64,000 bases of DNA from Norana najaformis (GCA_964023275.1 OZ029921.1:31015230-31079229); one strand, 5' to 3'. Counted from the first letter of the stretch, positions 20,738-31,770 are shown. The notes: generated by a model not told the origin, from the sequence alone. Program-made: numbers and translations.

Positions 20738-21441
20738 TCGGTGCGTAACCTGGGAGTGACCCTGGATCGGGAGCTCACGTTGCGGGAGCACATAAATAAT
20801 GCCTGCCGTAGCTGTTTTTACCACCTTCGCCAAATACGCACTATCCGACGCTCCCTTTCTACCCAGGCCTCCATCACTCTAGTCCACGCATTTATCTGCT
20901 CCAGAATTGACTTTGGAAACATGGGTTTTGCCAGTCTTGGATCCTCTTCCCTCTTCTAACTTCAGTCTATCCTAAATGCTGCAGCTTGCTTGATTGGCGA
21001 CATTCCAAAGTTTCGCCATATCTCCTTAATCATGCTGGAAAAACTCCACTGGCTTCCAATCCGAGAACGCATCCAGTTTAAAATTCTGGCCCTTGTGCGC
21101 AGCTGCCTTGTTGGCAGTGCACCTATTTATCTAAGGGAGCTCTGTGTCCCTGCTTCTTCTGTCCATGGCCGCCGACTGCTGCAATCGGCAGTCCAGGGAG
21201 ACCTGGTAGTTCCTATGGCTCGCACTACTACTGCACAGTGTCGCAGCTTCGCCGTTGTTGGCCCTGCCTCATGGAACAACCTGCCTGGTGACCTTAGGCG
21301 GGAATTCCTCTCTCTTCCTCCCTCTCTTTTCCGCAAGCGTTTGAAGACCTTGTTATTCCCCATTAGTCATGGGAAATTGGGCCGGGAGCGCCTCTGATGA
21401 GTTTTATCTTGAAGTGGCGCTTTATAAGTTTTAGATTACGA
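20738..21441 (+). mobile_element. LINE 3' end (reverse transcriptase C-terminus, family H)
   Basis: A plus-strand frame reads RNLGVTLDRELTLREHINNA, LRQIRTIRRSLSTQASITLV and RIDFGN. After one stop it continues LEKLHWLPIRERIQFKILAL, APIYLRELCVP and FAVVGPASWNNLP, and ends FRKRLKTLLF. These are the standard motifs of L2/CR1/Jockey-type LINEs. The 3' end is GGCGCTTTATAAGTTTTAG then (ATTACG)n. It is a 5'-truncated and mutated copy in intron 5 of gene 1. Confidence 0.9.
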
Positions 21442-21589
21442 TTACGATTATGAACCGCTGTCGATACGACAGAAGACAAAAACGGACAAATGAGTGATAA
21501 ACACAAGCTCATACCTATATATTACGGCTTAATACAATACCAATGCGCGACATTAGTCCAACTTTTTTAGCAATACATACTTACACGCA

Positions 21590-21730
21590 TAATACATACA
21601 TAACCTACATGTGTGTGCTTGTGCTTGTGTGCGTGCGTGCGTGTGTGTGCTTGTGTTTATGTGTGCATGCGTGCGTGCTAATGTTTGTGAGTGCGTGCGT
21701 CTGTGCGTGCATGTGTGTGCGTGTGTGAAA
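21590..21730. repeat. (GT)n/(GC)n-rich degenerate microsatellite
   Basis: TGTGTGCGTGCGTGC-type stretch. Confidence 0.85.
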
Positions 21731-22029
21731 CGTGGTCCCCTAGAATATTTGTCAAGCCAATAATTGTGTATTGCTATTGCTTCCTCCTAGTCGACTAGGT
21801 TTTCTTTGAATTGCCTCAGTTAGCACTCTTGTCCTGACAAGGACGAAACCCCGTTGTATCTCAAGCAACTCCCAGCAGTTTGGTAGGAGAATCTGGTACA
21901 CTTCGGAGGTTAGGAGGGGTGCCCCGTCGTTGGATTGCAGCGGTCATGTTTGTAACTCAGTCGAATGATCCTGGGGACTACTCTTATGAGAAGTCTGTTT
22001 AAGCAAGCGTGTTGTCTTGATTTTTTTAC

Positions 22030-22610
22030 TTTTTGCCTTTTTACTTTTATCTGTTTAACTTTTATCTTTTTGACTTTTTAAACATTTTATCTGTTTAACT
22101 TTTGTCTTTTTGCCTTTTTAAACATTTTATCTGTTTAACTTTTATCTTTTTGACTTTTAAAACATTTTATCTGCTTAACTTTTATCTTTTTGACTTTTCA
22201 AACATTTTATCTGTTTAACTTTTATCTTTTTGACTTTTTAAACATTTTATCTGTTTAACTTTTATCTTTTTGACTTTTTAAACATTTTATCTGTTTAACT
22301 TTTATCTTTTTGACTTTTTAAACATTTTATCTGCTTAACTTTTATCTTTTTGACTTTTTAAACATTTTATCTGTTTAACTTTTATCTTTTTGACTTTTTA
22401 AACATTTTATCTGTTTAACTTTTATCTTTTTGCCTTTTTAAACATTTCATCTGTTTTACTTTTATCTTTTTGACTTTTTAAACATTTCATCTGTTTTACT
22501 TTTATCTTTTTGACTTTTTAAACATTTTATCTGTTTAACTTTTATCTTTTTGCCTTTTTAAACATTTTATCTGTTTAACTATTATCTGTTTGACTTTTTA
22601 AACATTTTAA
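22030..22610. repeat. 40-bp satellite, about 14 copies
   Basis: Unit: AACATTTTATCTGTTTAACT then TTTATCTTTTTGACTTTTTA. The copies are highly uniform with a few point changes, which points to recent expansion. Looser pyrimidine-rich relatives continue to about 22700. Confidence 0.97.
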
Positions 22611-22739
22611 CTTATTGCCTTAATTTTTGTTCTTTTACCTTTATTGCCGTTTTTACCGGTTACCTTTTTTATTTGCTTGCCTTTGTACATTTTTACGTGT
22701 TTGAAGTTTACTTTTGTCTTTTCTTATGTATTATGTTTG

Positions 22740-22820
22740 CGTGTTTGTCCAGCCTACGAGTCCTCGCTCAGCCGATGGACAAATGGCGTGTTAACAAATG
22801 CATTACTTACTTACTTCCTG
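22740..22820 (+). mobile_element. Family F (TTAC)n-tailed retroelement end, copy 3
   Basis: GCCTACGAGTCCTCGCTCAG, then CCGATGGACAAATGGCGTGT, then TAACAAATGCATTACTTACT. It is the best copy of the family. Confidence 0.75.
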
Positions 22821-22924
22821 TCTTTTACCTTTTAATACTTTACCTTTGTGCATTTTGCCTTTCTAATCTGTTCTCCTATTTACCTTTCTTTCTTTTTACT
22901 TGTTACCTCTGTCAGTGTGTTGTT

Positions 22925-23130
22925 ACAAATAACTCATTCCGTTTCGCTTCAACAAAACTGCATCCTGGTGTGGCCTATAACGAGACATTTCTGTGTGGCT
23001 TTCATACACTTACGTGGATCGAAAACAAAATGTCAGTCTTGTAAGGCACTTCGGGGCTCGAACTCCAGACTCAGCCGTGAAAGGCGGACGCATGAGCCAA
23101 GTCCTGAGCCAAAAAGGGACGAATAACACA
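22925..23130 (-). mobile_element. tRNA-derived SINE (family E)
   Basis: On the minus strand the head has TGGCTCAGGACTTGGCTCATG and a B box in GGAGTTCGAGCCCCG, followed by a body of about 130 bases. Single copy in this window, so the borders are rough. Confidence 0.5.
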
Positions 23131-23559
23131 CATCAAAACAAGTAAATGTTCATTGAAACGAGCAATTGCTTTCAGATTACACACCGCCAGACGTCTCTTA
23201 ATCGAGGCACGAAGCACAAATTTCAATTATTTCAGAACGAGAGAAAACAAACAAATAAATAACCTTTGACCTCGGACCTCTTCCACTTTCGCCGGAACTT
23301 AGCGGGTCGCGTGCAGCGCCATTAGTTACGCATTCGGCGCAGCAACTGCATTTCGCTCGCACATATTCTACGACCGCCGTTTGCATTAGCGCGTGGGCCT
23401 GGTGCGATTGACCGCGTGACCTTTCAAACTGCACGGAGTGCCTGTCGAGTTCTTACTGACCTCTGTTAAGCCCCAGAGGGATCGGTCTCTTCCACGACGA
23501 GTTCATTATGGAAATGCTGTTAAGACCAGCGACAATCGGAAAGCAACTAGCGGACTGTT

Positions 23560-23610
23560 TCCGGGAGTGAACGAACGAACGAACGAATGAATGAATGAAT
23601 AAAGGAAGGA
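23560..23610. repeat. (GAAC)n/(GAAT)n microsatellite
   Basis: CGAACGAACGAACGAATGAA run. Confidence 0.9.
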
Positions 23611-23914
23611 AGGTAGGATAATAAGAGCGCTTGAAAATTTCAGGATGCAGTGGATGACATCTGGTGGGTCAGTGACAGGGCCTGTGGCTGTGGTGGGCAG
23701 TTTCAATGCACCTTGTTTATGTGACTCGATAAATCGAAGGAGGATAAATCAGACATATATAGACGCTAAGGCAAGATTGCTTATTCTACGAAGCGTTCGT
23801 CGACACGGCCAGGCTACCGGTTCATTCCGAAGCTCGCCGGTGAATGGTTCGTAGGGCGGATATTCCGGCGCTTCTCGTAAAAGCCCCGGGCGACTCGGGT
23901 AGCATAAATGCATA

Positions 23915-23995
23915 TGTACACGTTTCTGTATCGCGACCGTATGGTCTAGACCCCTCTCATTTTTCAGTGAATTGATTAGCACGAGTAGGTCTGCT
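23915..23995. mobile_element. Repeat family J, copy 3 (fragment)
   Basis: GTACACGTTTCTGTATCGCG then ACCGTATGGTCTAGACCCCT; truncated after the TGAATTGATTAG block. Confidence 0.6.
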
Positions 23996-24204
23996 GTACG
24001 AGTTCCCCGGCACACTGGTGATCGAGAGAAACAGCACGGCGTATAGCACCAGTTCCATGTAAGACCGTGTCGGACATGATTATTGCAGTTGGGGCCAACT
24101 CGGTTCATCAGGCAGGACTGATAGGCTATACAGCCGATACGCGAGTTTATGAGGCGTCTCAGAGGACTGTTTGGCGGCGTAGCGACCTCGCACCTCGCTC
24201 TTCA

Positions 24205-24208
24205 TCAT

Positions 24209-24263
<55 letters not shown>

Positions 24264-24470
24264 TACACACAAACCTACACACACACCTACACACACCTAC
24301 ACACACCTACACGCACACCTACACGCACGCACACCTACAAACGCACACATCTACACACACACACGCACCTACACCTACACGCACACCCACACCCACACAC
24401 ACCTACACACACACACTACACGCACCTACACCTACACACACACATCTACACACACACACACGCGCGCGCA
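24205..24470. repeat. (AC)n microsatellite
   Basis: About 50 bases of pure AC, then ACACACCTACACAC-type degenerate repeats. Confidence 0.95.
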
Positions 24471-24979
24471 CAGCTGCCAAATAAAAGACCAGTCGATGCA
24501 GCTGCAGAGGTATATACTTACGAGCCCTGATAAGACATGACAAATATTACGTCATTCATTTGTATTTTCCTCTTATTCTTTGTATAGACCCCGTCCGGTA
24601 AATGTAGCTCAGTCATAGGCGTAATTTTCGAGGAGTAAGCCCCCTGCTTTTTCAAACAGTGAATAAACAACACCCATTAAGTTTATTATGACCTTGCATT
24701 CTCCAATGACTTTTCATACTATCAGTCAAACAATGATTATTACGCGAAAGGAGAAAGGAGATATCCTCATTTATTGCTACCCCATTCACTGGTACCTCGT
24801 TTGCTCTGAACACGGCCTCATTGGAGATGCAAATGCTGCAAACTGTCTGTAAGTCATGACAACATGATGACAGAATGTACGGCCAATCAGCGCAGTCAAG
24901 CGATCAGATCTTGTAAATTAAGCATAAACTTTTAAGGTCATCAAGATCTGCGGCGGGTCATCGTTTGAGACAGCGCTGC

Positions 24980-25290
24980 AGTGACGATGAAAATAATTGC
25001 AGTGACGACGACTTTGATGAAGATGATAAAGGTGTTGGAGATGAAGAAGATGAAGAAGAAAAAGAAAAAGAAGAAGAAGATGATGATGATAATGATAATG
25101 ATGATGATGACGATGAAAAACAATGATGAAGACAACAATGGTGACTATGATTATGACAAGAACGATGACAAAGCTGATGTCGATTATGATGAGAGAATAA
25201 CGACGACGACGACGATGATGATGATGACGGTTATGAAGATAGCTATGATGATTACGACGACAATGATGACGATGATGAGACGACGATATG
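24980..25290. repeat. (GAT)n/(GAA)n/(GAC)n triplet-rich stretch
   Basis: Low-complexity GATGATGAC and AAGAAGAAG runs ending about 50 bases before the exon at 25344. Confidence 0.85.
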
Positions 25291-25343
25291 AGTCACCACG
25301 AGTAGACTAGATGTGTCGATCTGTGTGCTGATGATTCGTTCAG

Positions 25344-25473
25344 GACAGAGGTGACAAGACGCTCGAGACGACCTTGTTTATGTACGAAGCGAACTCCGAA
25401 AGCTTCCGAGTTTATACGATTATTGCCGAAAACAGCGTAGCCTTGAAGTCACAGGAAGTCCGCCTAACTGAAA
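25344..25473 (+). CDS. Gene 1 exon: second half of Ig domain 3
   Basis: Acceptor is GATTCGTTCAG|GAC and donor is ACTGAAA|GTAAGA; the exon is 130 bases, phase 0 to phase 1. It encodes the strand E to G part of an Ig domain ending FRVYTIIAENSVALKSQEV. The usual Y.C.A.N motif appears as YTIIAEN, so the second canonical cysteine is replaced by isoleucine. Domain 3 may therefore lack the standard disulfide, or may use one of its extra cysteines. Position, phase and the AEN motif make exon identity good. Confidence 0.82.
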
Positions 25474-25504
25474 GTAAGACTATTTTCAAACCATTCAGTG
25501 AATT

Positions 25505-25587
25505 TTTTATTATTGTTATTATTATTATTATTAGTAGTAGTAGTTGTTGTTGTAGTAGTTGCAGAAGTAGCAGCAGTGTTAGTAGTA

Positions 25588-25649
<62 letters not shown>

Positions 25650-25650
25650 T
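25505..25650. repeat. (ATT)n/(AGT)n microsatellite
   Basis: Triplet repeat starting about 30 bases after the donor at 25473, with a pure (TTA)n run at 25590-25650. Confidence 0.95.
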
Positions 25651-26074
25651 TGAGTGATAGTAGCGTATTTGTAAAGTCCTTGTGCCCCGTGTAAGGACAG
25701 ATTGCGTTTGACTCCTCTTCTTTTCTGCTGGATAAACACGCATGTTACAAAAACAAGATGTCTGACCATTGATTTATCAGTCTTAGGCCTACAAGGTTCT
25801 TCACGATGACTTCTACCAATTCATACTAAACATCAGCATATGATGCTCTTTCTGCTCGAGGACCTCCTTTAACTCCTCTTGTGACAGAGTTTGCACAAGA
25901 GATTCGGTCCCGGGGCTCCAGTCTGGATGTATTGCAACGGGTTCTTGGCCGTTCGCAGGTTCGGCTGTTTGGAGGTTGGAAAAATCGCAGCGGGTGCGGC
26001 CTATGAATGTGAATGGCCTCCGATACATGTATTTTGAATGATGTCCAGCAAAAACGGCTACATAACCCCGTTAT

Positions 26075-26165
26075 CTTATTGTAATTGTAATTGTAATCCG
26101 ACATTTATAAAGCGCCACTTCAAGAATAGACTCATCAGAAGCGCTCCCGACCCGAACCAGTGAGA
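26075..26165 (-). mobile_element. LINE family H 3' tip
   Basis: The minus strand ends GAGCGCTTCTGATGAGTCTA, then CTTGAAGTGGCGCTTTATAA, then (ATTACA)n. It matches the end of the LINE at 21380-21441. Confidence 0.8.
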
Positions 26166-26498
26166 CCACTGGCAAATAATACAGACTTCAGGCGCTTGCG
26201 AAACTGCGGAAGAGACAAACTGAGGAATACTAGCCGGAGCTCTCGGGAAAAGGCGATTTCAGCTATTGGGTCCAACATAGGCAAAGCTCGTTTTGACCTT
26301 ATGTCGATCAAAGATTAATTTTTCAAACTGAATTTCAGTTGCGTTGGCGATAAACCAGCAGTGATAATAGCATCCGGTGCTGTTATTAGCAAAGACAAGG
26401 AACTATATGAGAAGAGAATCTCTTAGATAATAGAGGTTTATACGAGATCAGATCGAGTTATGCATCCGGTTACATGAGAATTGTTCTTCTGTCCTCAG

Positions 26499-26743
26499 AA
26501 CGACATCCAAGTCCATTGGTCGAATCTTCATCGTCGTCCTTCCTAAGAAACAACAAGAACAACAGCAACAACAAGAACAACAACGTGGGAGAAGCAGGGT
26601 ACATCATTTACAGCAACGCTCTGAATCAGCTATACAACTTTGCAACATCTCGTCTCGAGGACCATTTCCTCCCACCAGCAGTCCACCTCCTCATTAGTCT
26701 ATTAAACGTTTATTTGTGTACAGCAACAACAAATGACAACTAA
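26499..26743 (+). CDS. Candidate last exon of gene 1
   Basis: A strong acceptor (TTGTTCTTCTGTCCTCAG|AA) opens a frame in the phase-1 register left by the exon at 25473. The frame runs about 81 codons to a TAA. It reads RHPSPLVESSSSSFLRN, then an Asn/Lys-rich run from AACAAC-type repeats, then a more ordinary stretch (GEAGYIIYSNALNQLYNF). AATAAA motifs follow at 26976 and 27058. No transmembrane helix is visible. The Asn run could be simple-sequence expansion, and a GTGGGA inside the exon could be a donor, so the 3' end is uncertain. Confidence 0.42.
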
Positions 26744-26975
26744 CTGCAACTCAGAATGTTGTATTGCGGCCTACTAATAATATTAATGATCGTAATACAA
26801 TAATAGAATATATAATAACATAATATAATAGTGCATATTAAAAAAGGTTAAAAATGATAATGACGATAAAGTCATCATCATGATGACTCTACATTCTCCA
26901 GACCTTTTAGTTTTTACAAATTCTGACGAATAATTCCTAATAAGAACAAGCTCAAAACAAACAACAATAATCAAT

Positions 26976-27063
26976 AATAAATAAATAAATAATGATGTTA
27001 ATAATGAAGTCCAATGTTACATATATTTAGAAATGTTACTATTAGTTATCTATATTGAATAAA
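26976..27063 (+). terminator. Possible polyadenylation signals for gene 1
   Basis: AATAAA occurs at 26976-26981 (inside an ATAAATAAAT run) and again at 27058-27063, 230-320 bases after the candidate stop. The region is AT-rich, so chance occurrence is likely. Confidence 0.3.
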
Positions 27064-27254
27064 ATATTATTGTTAGTTTTACAGATAAATAAGTCAGCTG
27101 TTCCTGAGCTTTTATAAAATAATGAAAATATAGACAGCAAATACATGTAATTCGATTCTAGAGAATGAAAAACTTCTGTTAAATGCAACCGAAACCTAGA
27201 AACTGCCAATTATTGTCGAACCATGCGGCAGACGACTGGCCATCCAACCCCCAA

Positions 27255-27330
27255 TGTATGTAATGTAATGTAACAAGCACTTATATGGCGCTCTTCAAGT
27301 ACCTCTCAAATGCCAAAGCCATGTAAATAA
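27255..27330 (-). mobile_element. Family I retroelement tail (TTACA)n
   Basis: GTAATGTAATGTAACAAGCA then CTTATATGGCGCTCTTCAAG on the plus strand; a close match to 61998-62070. The element is oriented on the minus strand. Confidence 0.65.
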
Positions 27331-27369
27331 AAAGTCACATCGCCTGCGGATGCTTAAAACGATAGTTTT

Positions 27370-27450
27370 TCTTTCATCTTCTTCTTTCTTCTTCTTCTTC
27401 TTCTTCTTCTTCTTCTTCTTCTCCTCCTCCTCCTCCTCCTCTTCTTCTTA
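27370..27450. repeat. (CTT)n(CTC)n microsatellite
   Basis: CTTCTTCTT then CTCCTCCTC runs. Confidence 0.95.
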
Positions 27451-28684
27451 TTCTTTTTCGTGCTGTTGTTATTCTTGCTGTGGTTGTTTTTCTTTCTCCT
27501 AAGTTACTTATTTTCTTCTTCTTCATCTGCTTCTGTCTGCGTGTATCTCTCTCATCGGCTTTCTGTATAAGCTTTAAGACTCAGTTTGAAAAACAAATCT
27601 TTTCCTGAACAGGAAGCCAGCACAGAATTTTTAAATGCAGGTAATATACTGGTATTGTATTGTATTGTAACAGCAGAAATCTCTATACACCGCGTTTGGT
27701 TCCTGAATGTTTTGTGATGCTCTATTTTTGTTCTAAATAGACTGACGTGGTAAAGTTTATTTTTTAAATGAAATAAATGACAATAAGCCTGTTAACAGGT
27801 TAAACCCCAAGCCCTATAGAGGTTGATTGCGACATGACGGTCGGCTCTTGTTATCGAGCAATTGCAAGTTCCAGGCTTCTGAGCACTCAATAAAAGTCTT
27901 ACACATGCAGGCACATTGCTTCTTTGATTTTGGATTTAGATAGTTACGAGTCGGTGCCACTAACACAGGTGCAAGAATGGGGGTCCGCACGGTAACAGTA
28001 GCATCGAGTGTTGAGCGACATCTTGTGGCTGCCGGGATCGTTGACGTCAACCTTACTTGCATAAAACCGAACTGTTGAAGGGCCACACACTTTGCAATCT
28101 CCCAGGAGGATCCAGGTCTCATGACAAAAGTTGTAAACTGCTGAGGGAATAGAAGCGAAAGTGGGACAAGTTCATGTCGCGGATTACTATGCAACCAATT
28201 TTAAGAATGGTGCACTATAGCGTTTCTTCGTATGAGTTTTCACTTTGCACTGAGGAAGGTCCCCTGCAGACTGGGCCCACTATTGGCCCATATCGGACCA
28301 CTGGTGGCCAGGCTGGAGCTCACATTGAGCTCCCAGAACGTGGCTGTCAGTTCATTGAGATCTGAGGTATGGGAAAGAAAATAGCTTATGTACAGCGACC
28401 GAAGTAGGCTTTAAAATTGGAGTGTACAGTTAGCTAGGGATTAAAGAATATCTTTTAGTCAGTAATTCGATGCTGGTTTGGTTAAATAACTTGTTATGGC
28501 ATTTAAATTAGCTTACTTTTTCTTAACGGTAACTAGTGTCATGAGCATTAAATAAGAACTTTGAAACAGTAGCTATATATATCCAACACTACACATACAT
28601 GTACACATACTGTAAATACACACGTACATACACACGTACACTCACAAACATTCATGTTAAGTGATGTATGCCCTCTTGCGCCCG

Positions 28685-28855
28685 TATTGGTCTATATAAA
28701 GACCAGTCAACGATTGTTACGCTTCGCTCAGTTTCTGCATGGTTCGTCGCTTCTGTGTATGTCAACGGAAACACTATGTGAGCTTTAATGTATTTGTCCA
28801 TTCGTCTGGAACTGTATCCGACTGCATATCCGTACTGTTCCGCTTGAGGAACTAA
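28685..28855 (-). repeat. Diverged repeat family K, copy 1
   Basis: Shares TTACGCTTCGCTC, TTCTGCATG, a TGTCAAC/TATCAAC block and TTGTCCATTCGTCTGGAAC with 30115-30240. It sits next to a near-palindrome, GGTCTATATAAAGACC (28689-28704). The nature of the family is unknown. Confidence 0.5.
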
Positions 28856-28939
28856 AAAGACTTCCTTTGAGGAAAAGGTAAGTTGGCAGTTGGACGTCAT
28901 GAATTGGACGCTAGCAAGCACGGTGCAGTTAATCTACGT

Positions 28940-29110
28940 CGAGCTGGTGTTGGACCATCCATCCTTTGGGGAAGCAAAGCAGGTTGGGGAAGTTGATGAG
29001 GTGTCCTGTTGATCAACTGCCCAGTTCTTTGCTTTCTATCAATTAATATGTTGGCATTCAAGTCTAAACTTGAGACTCATTTGTCTCGACCCACCTTGGC
29101 TTGATTCGCT
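28940..29110 (+). mobile_element. LINE 3' coding tip
   Basis: The plus frame reads LAFKSKLETHLSRPTLA, which matches the usual last residues of L2/CR1-type LINE proteins (FK..LKTHLF). Borders are approximate. Confidence 0.5.
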
Positions 29111-29194
29111 TCTAACTGGCACCACAAAGTCGAACATGCAGAAACTCCAAAGAGTAAAGAATTCTTTCGCTAGAGCTATAAATAACACATGAAA

Positions 29195-29395
29195 ATATGT
29201 AAATGTACACGGTTTTCTATATAGCGACCGTTTGGCCTAGACCCTGCTCATTTTGCAATAAATTGATCGGGTGAGATCCTTCACCACCGCTGCCCGTTTG
29301 AATGGGCGCCACGTCATTTAAGGTCCCCGTGCATTGACCGTGCTAACCAGAGATTTAAATCACCGAAATATAGCCACTATCGGAACCGGCATCCC
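29195..29395. mobile_element. Repeat family J, copy 4 (longest)
   Basis: GTAAATGTACACGGTTTTCT, then ATATAGCGACCGTTTGGCCT, the GATCGGGTGAGATCCTTCAC block, GGGCGCCACGTCATTTAAGG and AAATATAGCCACTATCGGAA. Best copy to use as a consensus seed. Confidence 0.72.
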
Positions 29396-29429
29396 CAAGT
29401 ACAGAGGCGCCTTAAATGAGAACATAATA

Positions 29430-29890
29430 CCTGCATTTAAAATTTTGAACTGTGCTCCTGTTCAGCAAAAGATTTGTTTCAAATTGAGACTTAAAGTTTA
29501 TAAAACTTAGAATTCTTGCCAACAACAATACTTAAAATCAGTCTAATACTTAATTGTTACTTAACAAGGTCATCTGACTGTTTTTCTCTGTTCGTAATTA
29601 AGACTAGAACTGATCTTGGTGAGCGGGCTTTTAAATTGATGAATCTAGGTTTTGGAACTCTTATCACGTGTCTGTTCGTTCAGCTCAGGCGCTTGTCTCA
29701 TTTTGCTCACAACTTAAGCCTTACCATTTTCAAAATGCTTATCCACCTCGTCACCTTGGTGGACTGATCTTCTGGATATTGACCTGATTTTTAGCTTAGT
29801 TTTGGTGCGCCATCGGTTGATGCCTTGTGCATTATACACCGGCGCGATAGAAGTTATTAATTAACCATTTATTAGATTGCATCTGATTAG
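29430..29890 (+). mobile_element. LINE reverse transcriptase C-terminus, frameshifted
   Basis: Pieces in order are LFVIKTRTDLGERAF, then in another frame RFWNSYHVSVRSAQALVSF and SQLKPYHFQNAYPPR. These match GERAF...LWNSLP..VR.....FK..LKTYLF of L2/CR1-type LINEs. The 3' UTR carries GCGCCATCGGTTGATGCCTT. Confidence 0.7.
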
Positions 29891-30114
29891 ACCATATTAG
29901 GCTAGATTAGATTAGGCTGTCGTTGTCATCGTGCACTTTGACCGAAAGATCCTTCGATTCCAAAAATCCGCTTCTCATTAGCGTCTAACGACGCATATGT
30001 AAGACGTTTCATTTGCATATATTTTTGGTTCTGCTTTTAACCTATTAACCTTAATTCACTCACTAACATCATTCCTTTGTTCAATAAATTTATACTGCGC
30101 ATTTTTGGCGAAAG

Positions 30115-30390
30115 GAAGCGATTGCTACGCTTCGCTGCCCTTCTGCATGCTTCAACGCATCTGTGGATATCAACAAAGCATGCTGTGCGCTGCGCTGTAG
30201 CTTAATTGTCCATTCGTCTGGAACTCCGCGCAATAGACGCAGTTTCAACCTCTCAGTCACGTGCACAGCACTCATGGGAGGTTTTTTCCATCTGTATGTA
30301 TCAGCAAAACACGTTGTGCCCGTTAATACAGTTATCCATTCGTCTGGAACTAGGCGCAAGAGACGCAAATTTTCCAGCTTTCCTGGAAGA
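30115..30390 (-). repeat. Diverged repeat family K, copy 2, with an internal tandem duplication
   Basis: Two related blocks (about 30165-30245 and 30285-30370), each ending in CCATTCGTCTGGAACT.GGCGCAA or similar and spaced about 125 bases apart. The first also matches 28700-28830. On the minus strand it runs out at ATGCGCAGTATAAATTTATT, a LINE-tail-like motif. Confidence 0.5.
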
Positions 30391-30439
30391 CATTTATTAA
30401 GCGCAGTGGGAATGGCCTGTTCGCCTAATTGCCTTGATG

Positions 30440-30720
30440 CCGCTTAATTTGTTCCCAGCAGTTGCGACAAATGGTAATACTCGCCACAAAGGAATTACAG
30501 ATGTTCTACCTGTAAACATGCCTAAGGAATTGCTTCTAGGTTGCACAAGTACCGCGATCAGTATGTTTAAGTACAGATCTTCATAGTGATGTAACTAAAA
30601 GAGACTATATTAAGTGTCCTGATTTATACATACATAATTGCGCCTGTGAACAAGCTGGTTCCCGCAATTTAGCTTTCGTTGGGCGCTGTAGAAATCTCGA
30701 GATTACGATTACGATTACAT
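30440..30720 (+). mobile_element. LINE family G 3' end
   Basis: Short peptide traces (AISMFKYRSS) precede the tail GCGCCTGTGAACAAGCTGGT, CTTTCGTTGGGCGCTGTAGA, AATCTCGAGATTACGATTAC. The tail matches those at 38354, 48965, 55383 and 60760. Confidence 0.75.
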
Positions 30721-31394
30721 CATGCAGTGTTTGCACACGGTGTTTTTTTAACACGGAAGTCTCCTTAAGGATACCATACGGCATCAGATTGCACTGGATA
30801 CATTGGAGTACATCTCATTACACATGTTACGTTAGATTACATTACACTTCTTTAACCACTTCGCGTGATGCCGCATCGCATCACATGACGTCACTGAGGA
30901 GTGAAAACATAATGAGGTTGAAGAGGAATAGGATGAGGAGGCGGCGGATGGCCTGGAAAAGAGGTATAAATGAAGAAGTAGGTAACTAGAGAATCCAAAG
31001 CAAGCAGCAAATCATTTCTTTCTTCAGAGCAGAATGGGCGCTGCATAAATCGTCGCATTTATTAAGCTATTGCGGTCTGGACCTTAATACCAACAAAACC
31101 CATGTAAGGCAATTCCAGCAAAACCAGGATCAAGAATTTGGCCTCCACTTAAAACATATCAAGTTCGATCGCCTTGTTTTGTTACGTATGCCGTGTTCTC
31201 TTGCAACAAACACCGAAAAAGGAAATCACTTGTAAGTCAATGGATGACTGTTCATACCAATTCAGAAAATAACATCTGCGTAATTACTTTTGCAACAACC
31301 ACTTTTCTGAGCAAGTTAAACTCTGGTTAAACTCCGTCAAAAAGGCGTAGCCAGGTGACAACCAAAAAGCCATTGTCCACTAGCAGGTACCCGA

Positions 31395-31770
31395 TAAGAG
31401 GTAAGGTAAAGTGACGTCAGGTATGGCATGATCAGGTAAGACTAAGTATGGTAAAGCGACGTCAGGTCTGGACTGATCAGGTAAGACTAGGTAAGGTAAA
31501 GCGACGTCAGGTATGGCATGATCAGGTAAGACTAGGTAAGGTAAAGTGACGTCAAGTATGGCATGATCAGGTAAGACTAGGTAAGGTAAAGCGACGTCAG
31601 GTCTGGACTGATCAGGTAAGACTAGGTAAGGTAAAGCGACGTCAGGTCTGAACTGATCAGGTAAGACTAGGTAAGGTAAAGTGACGTCAGGTATGGCATG
31701 ATCAGGTAAGACTAGGTAAGGTAAAGTGACGTCAGGTATGGCATGATCAGGTAAGACTAGGTAAGATCGG
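31395..31770. repeat. 45-bp satellite with CAGGTAAGA and GACGTCA motifs
   Basis: About eight copies of the unit GATCAGGTAAGACTAGGTAA, GGTAAAGTGACGTCAGGTAT, GGCAT. Two subtypes alternate (GTGACGTCAGGTATGGCATG and GCGACGTCAGGTCTGGACTG). Confidence 0.95.

Larger units (their letters stand above)
3077..26743 (+). other. Gene 1 span: immunoglobulin-domain protein
   Basis: This is the span of a multi-exon gene model; the exons are listed separately. Five core exons carry AG acceptors and GT donors, and their phases match across every junction. The product has a V-like Ig domain split over 4507-4761 and 6420-6515, a second Ig domain in 16945-17301, and a third split over 17571-17746 and 25344-25473. 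Phase-1 introns between Ig domains are typical of animal adhesion and receptor proteins. No transmembrane segment is visible in the core exons. If the tentative first and last exons are right, the product is a secreted protein of about 450 residues. Similar layouts occur in nephrin/sidestep/hemicentin-like proteins, but I cannot assign an orthologue. Introns 3 and 5 are packed with repeats. Confidence 0.7.

Noticed and set aside
24067-24540. 157-codon Thr/His-rich frame
   Set aside because: Translation of the (AC)n repeat.
28652-28921. 89-codon minus-strand frame
   Set aside because: It overlaps repeat family K and has no protein motif that I can support.
31395-31770. CRISPR-like array
   Set aside because: Units are contiguous with no unique spacers, and the DNA is from an animal.
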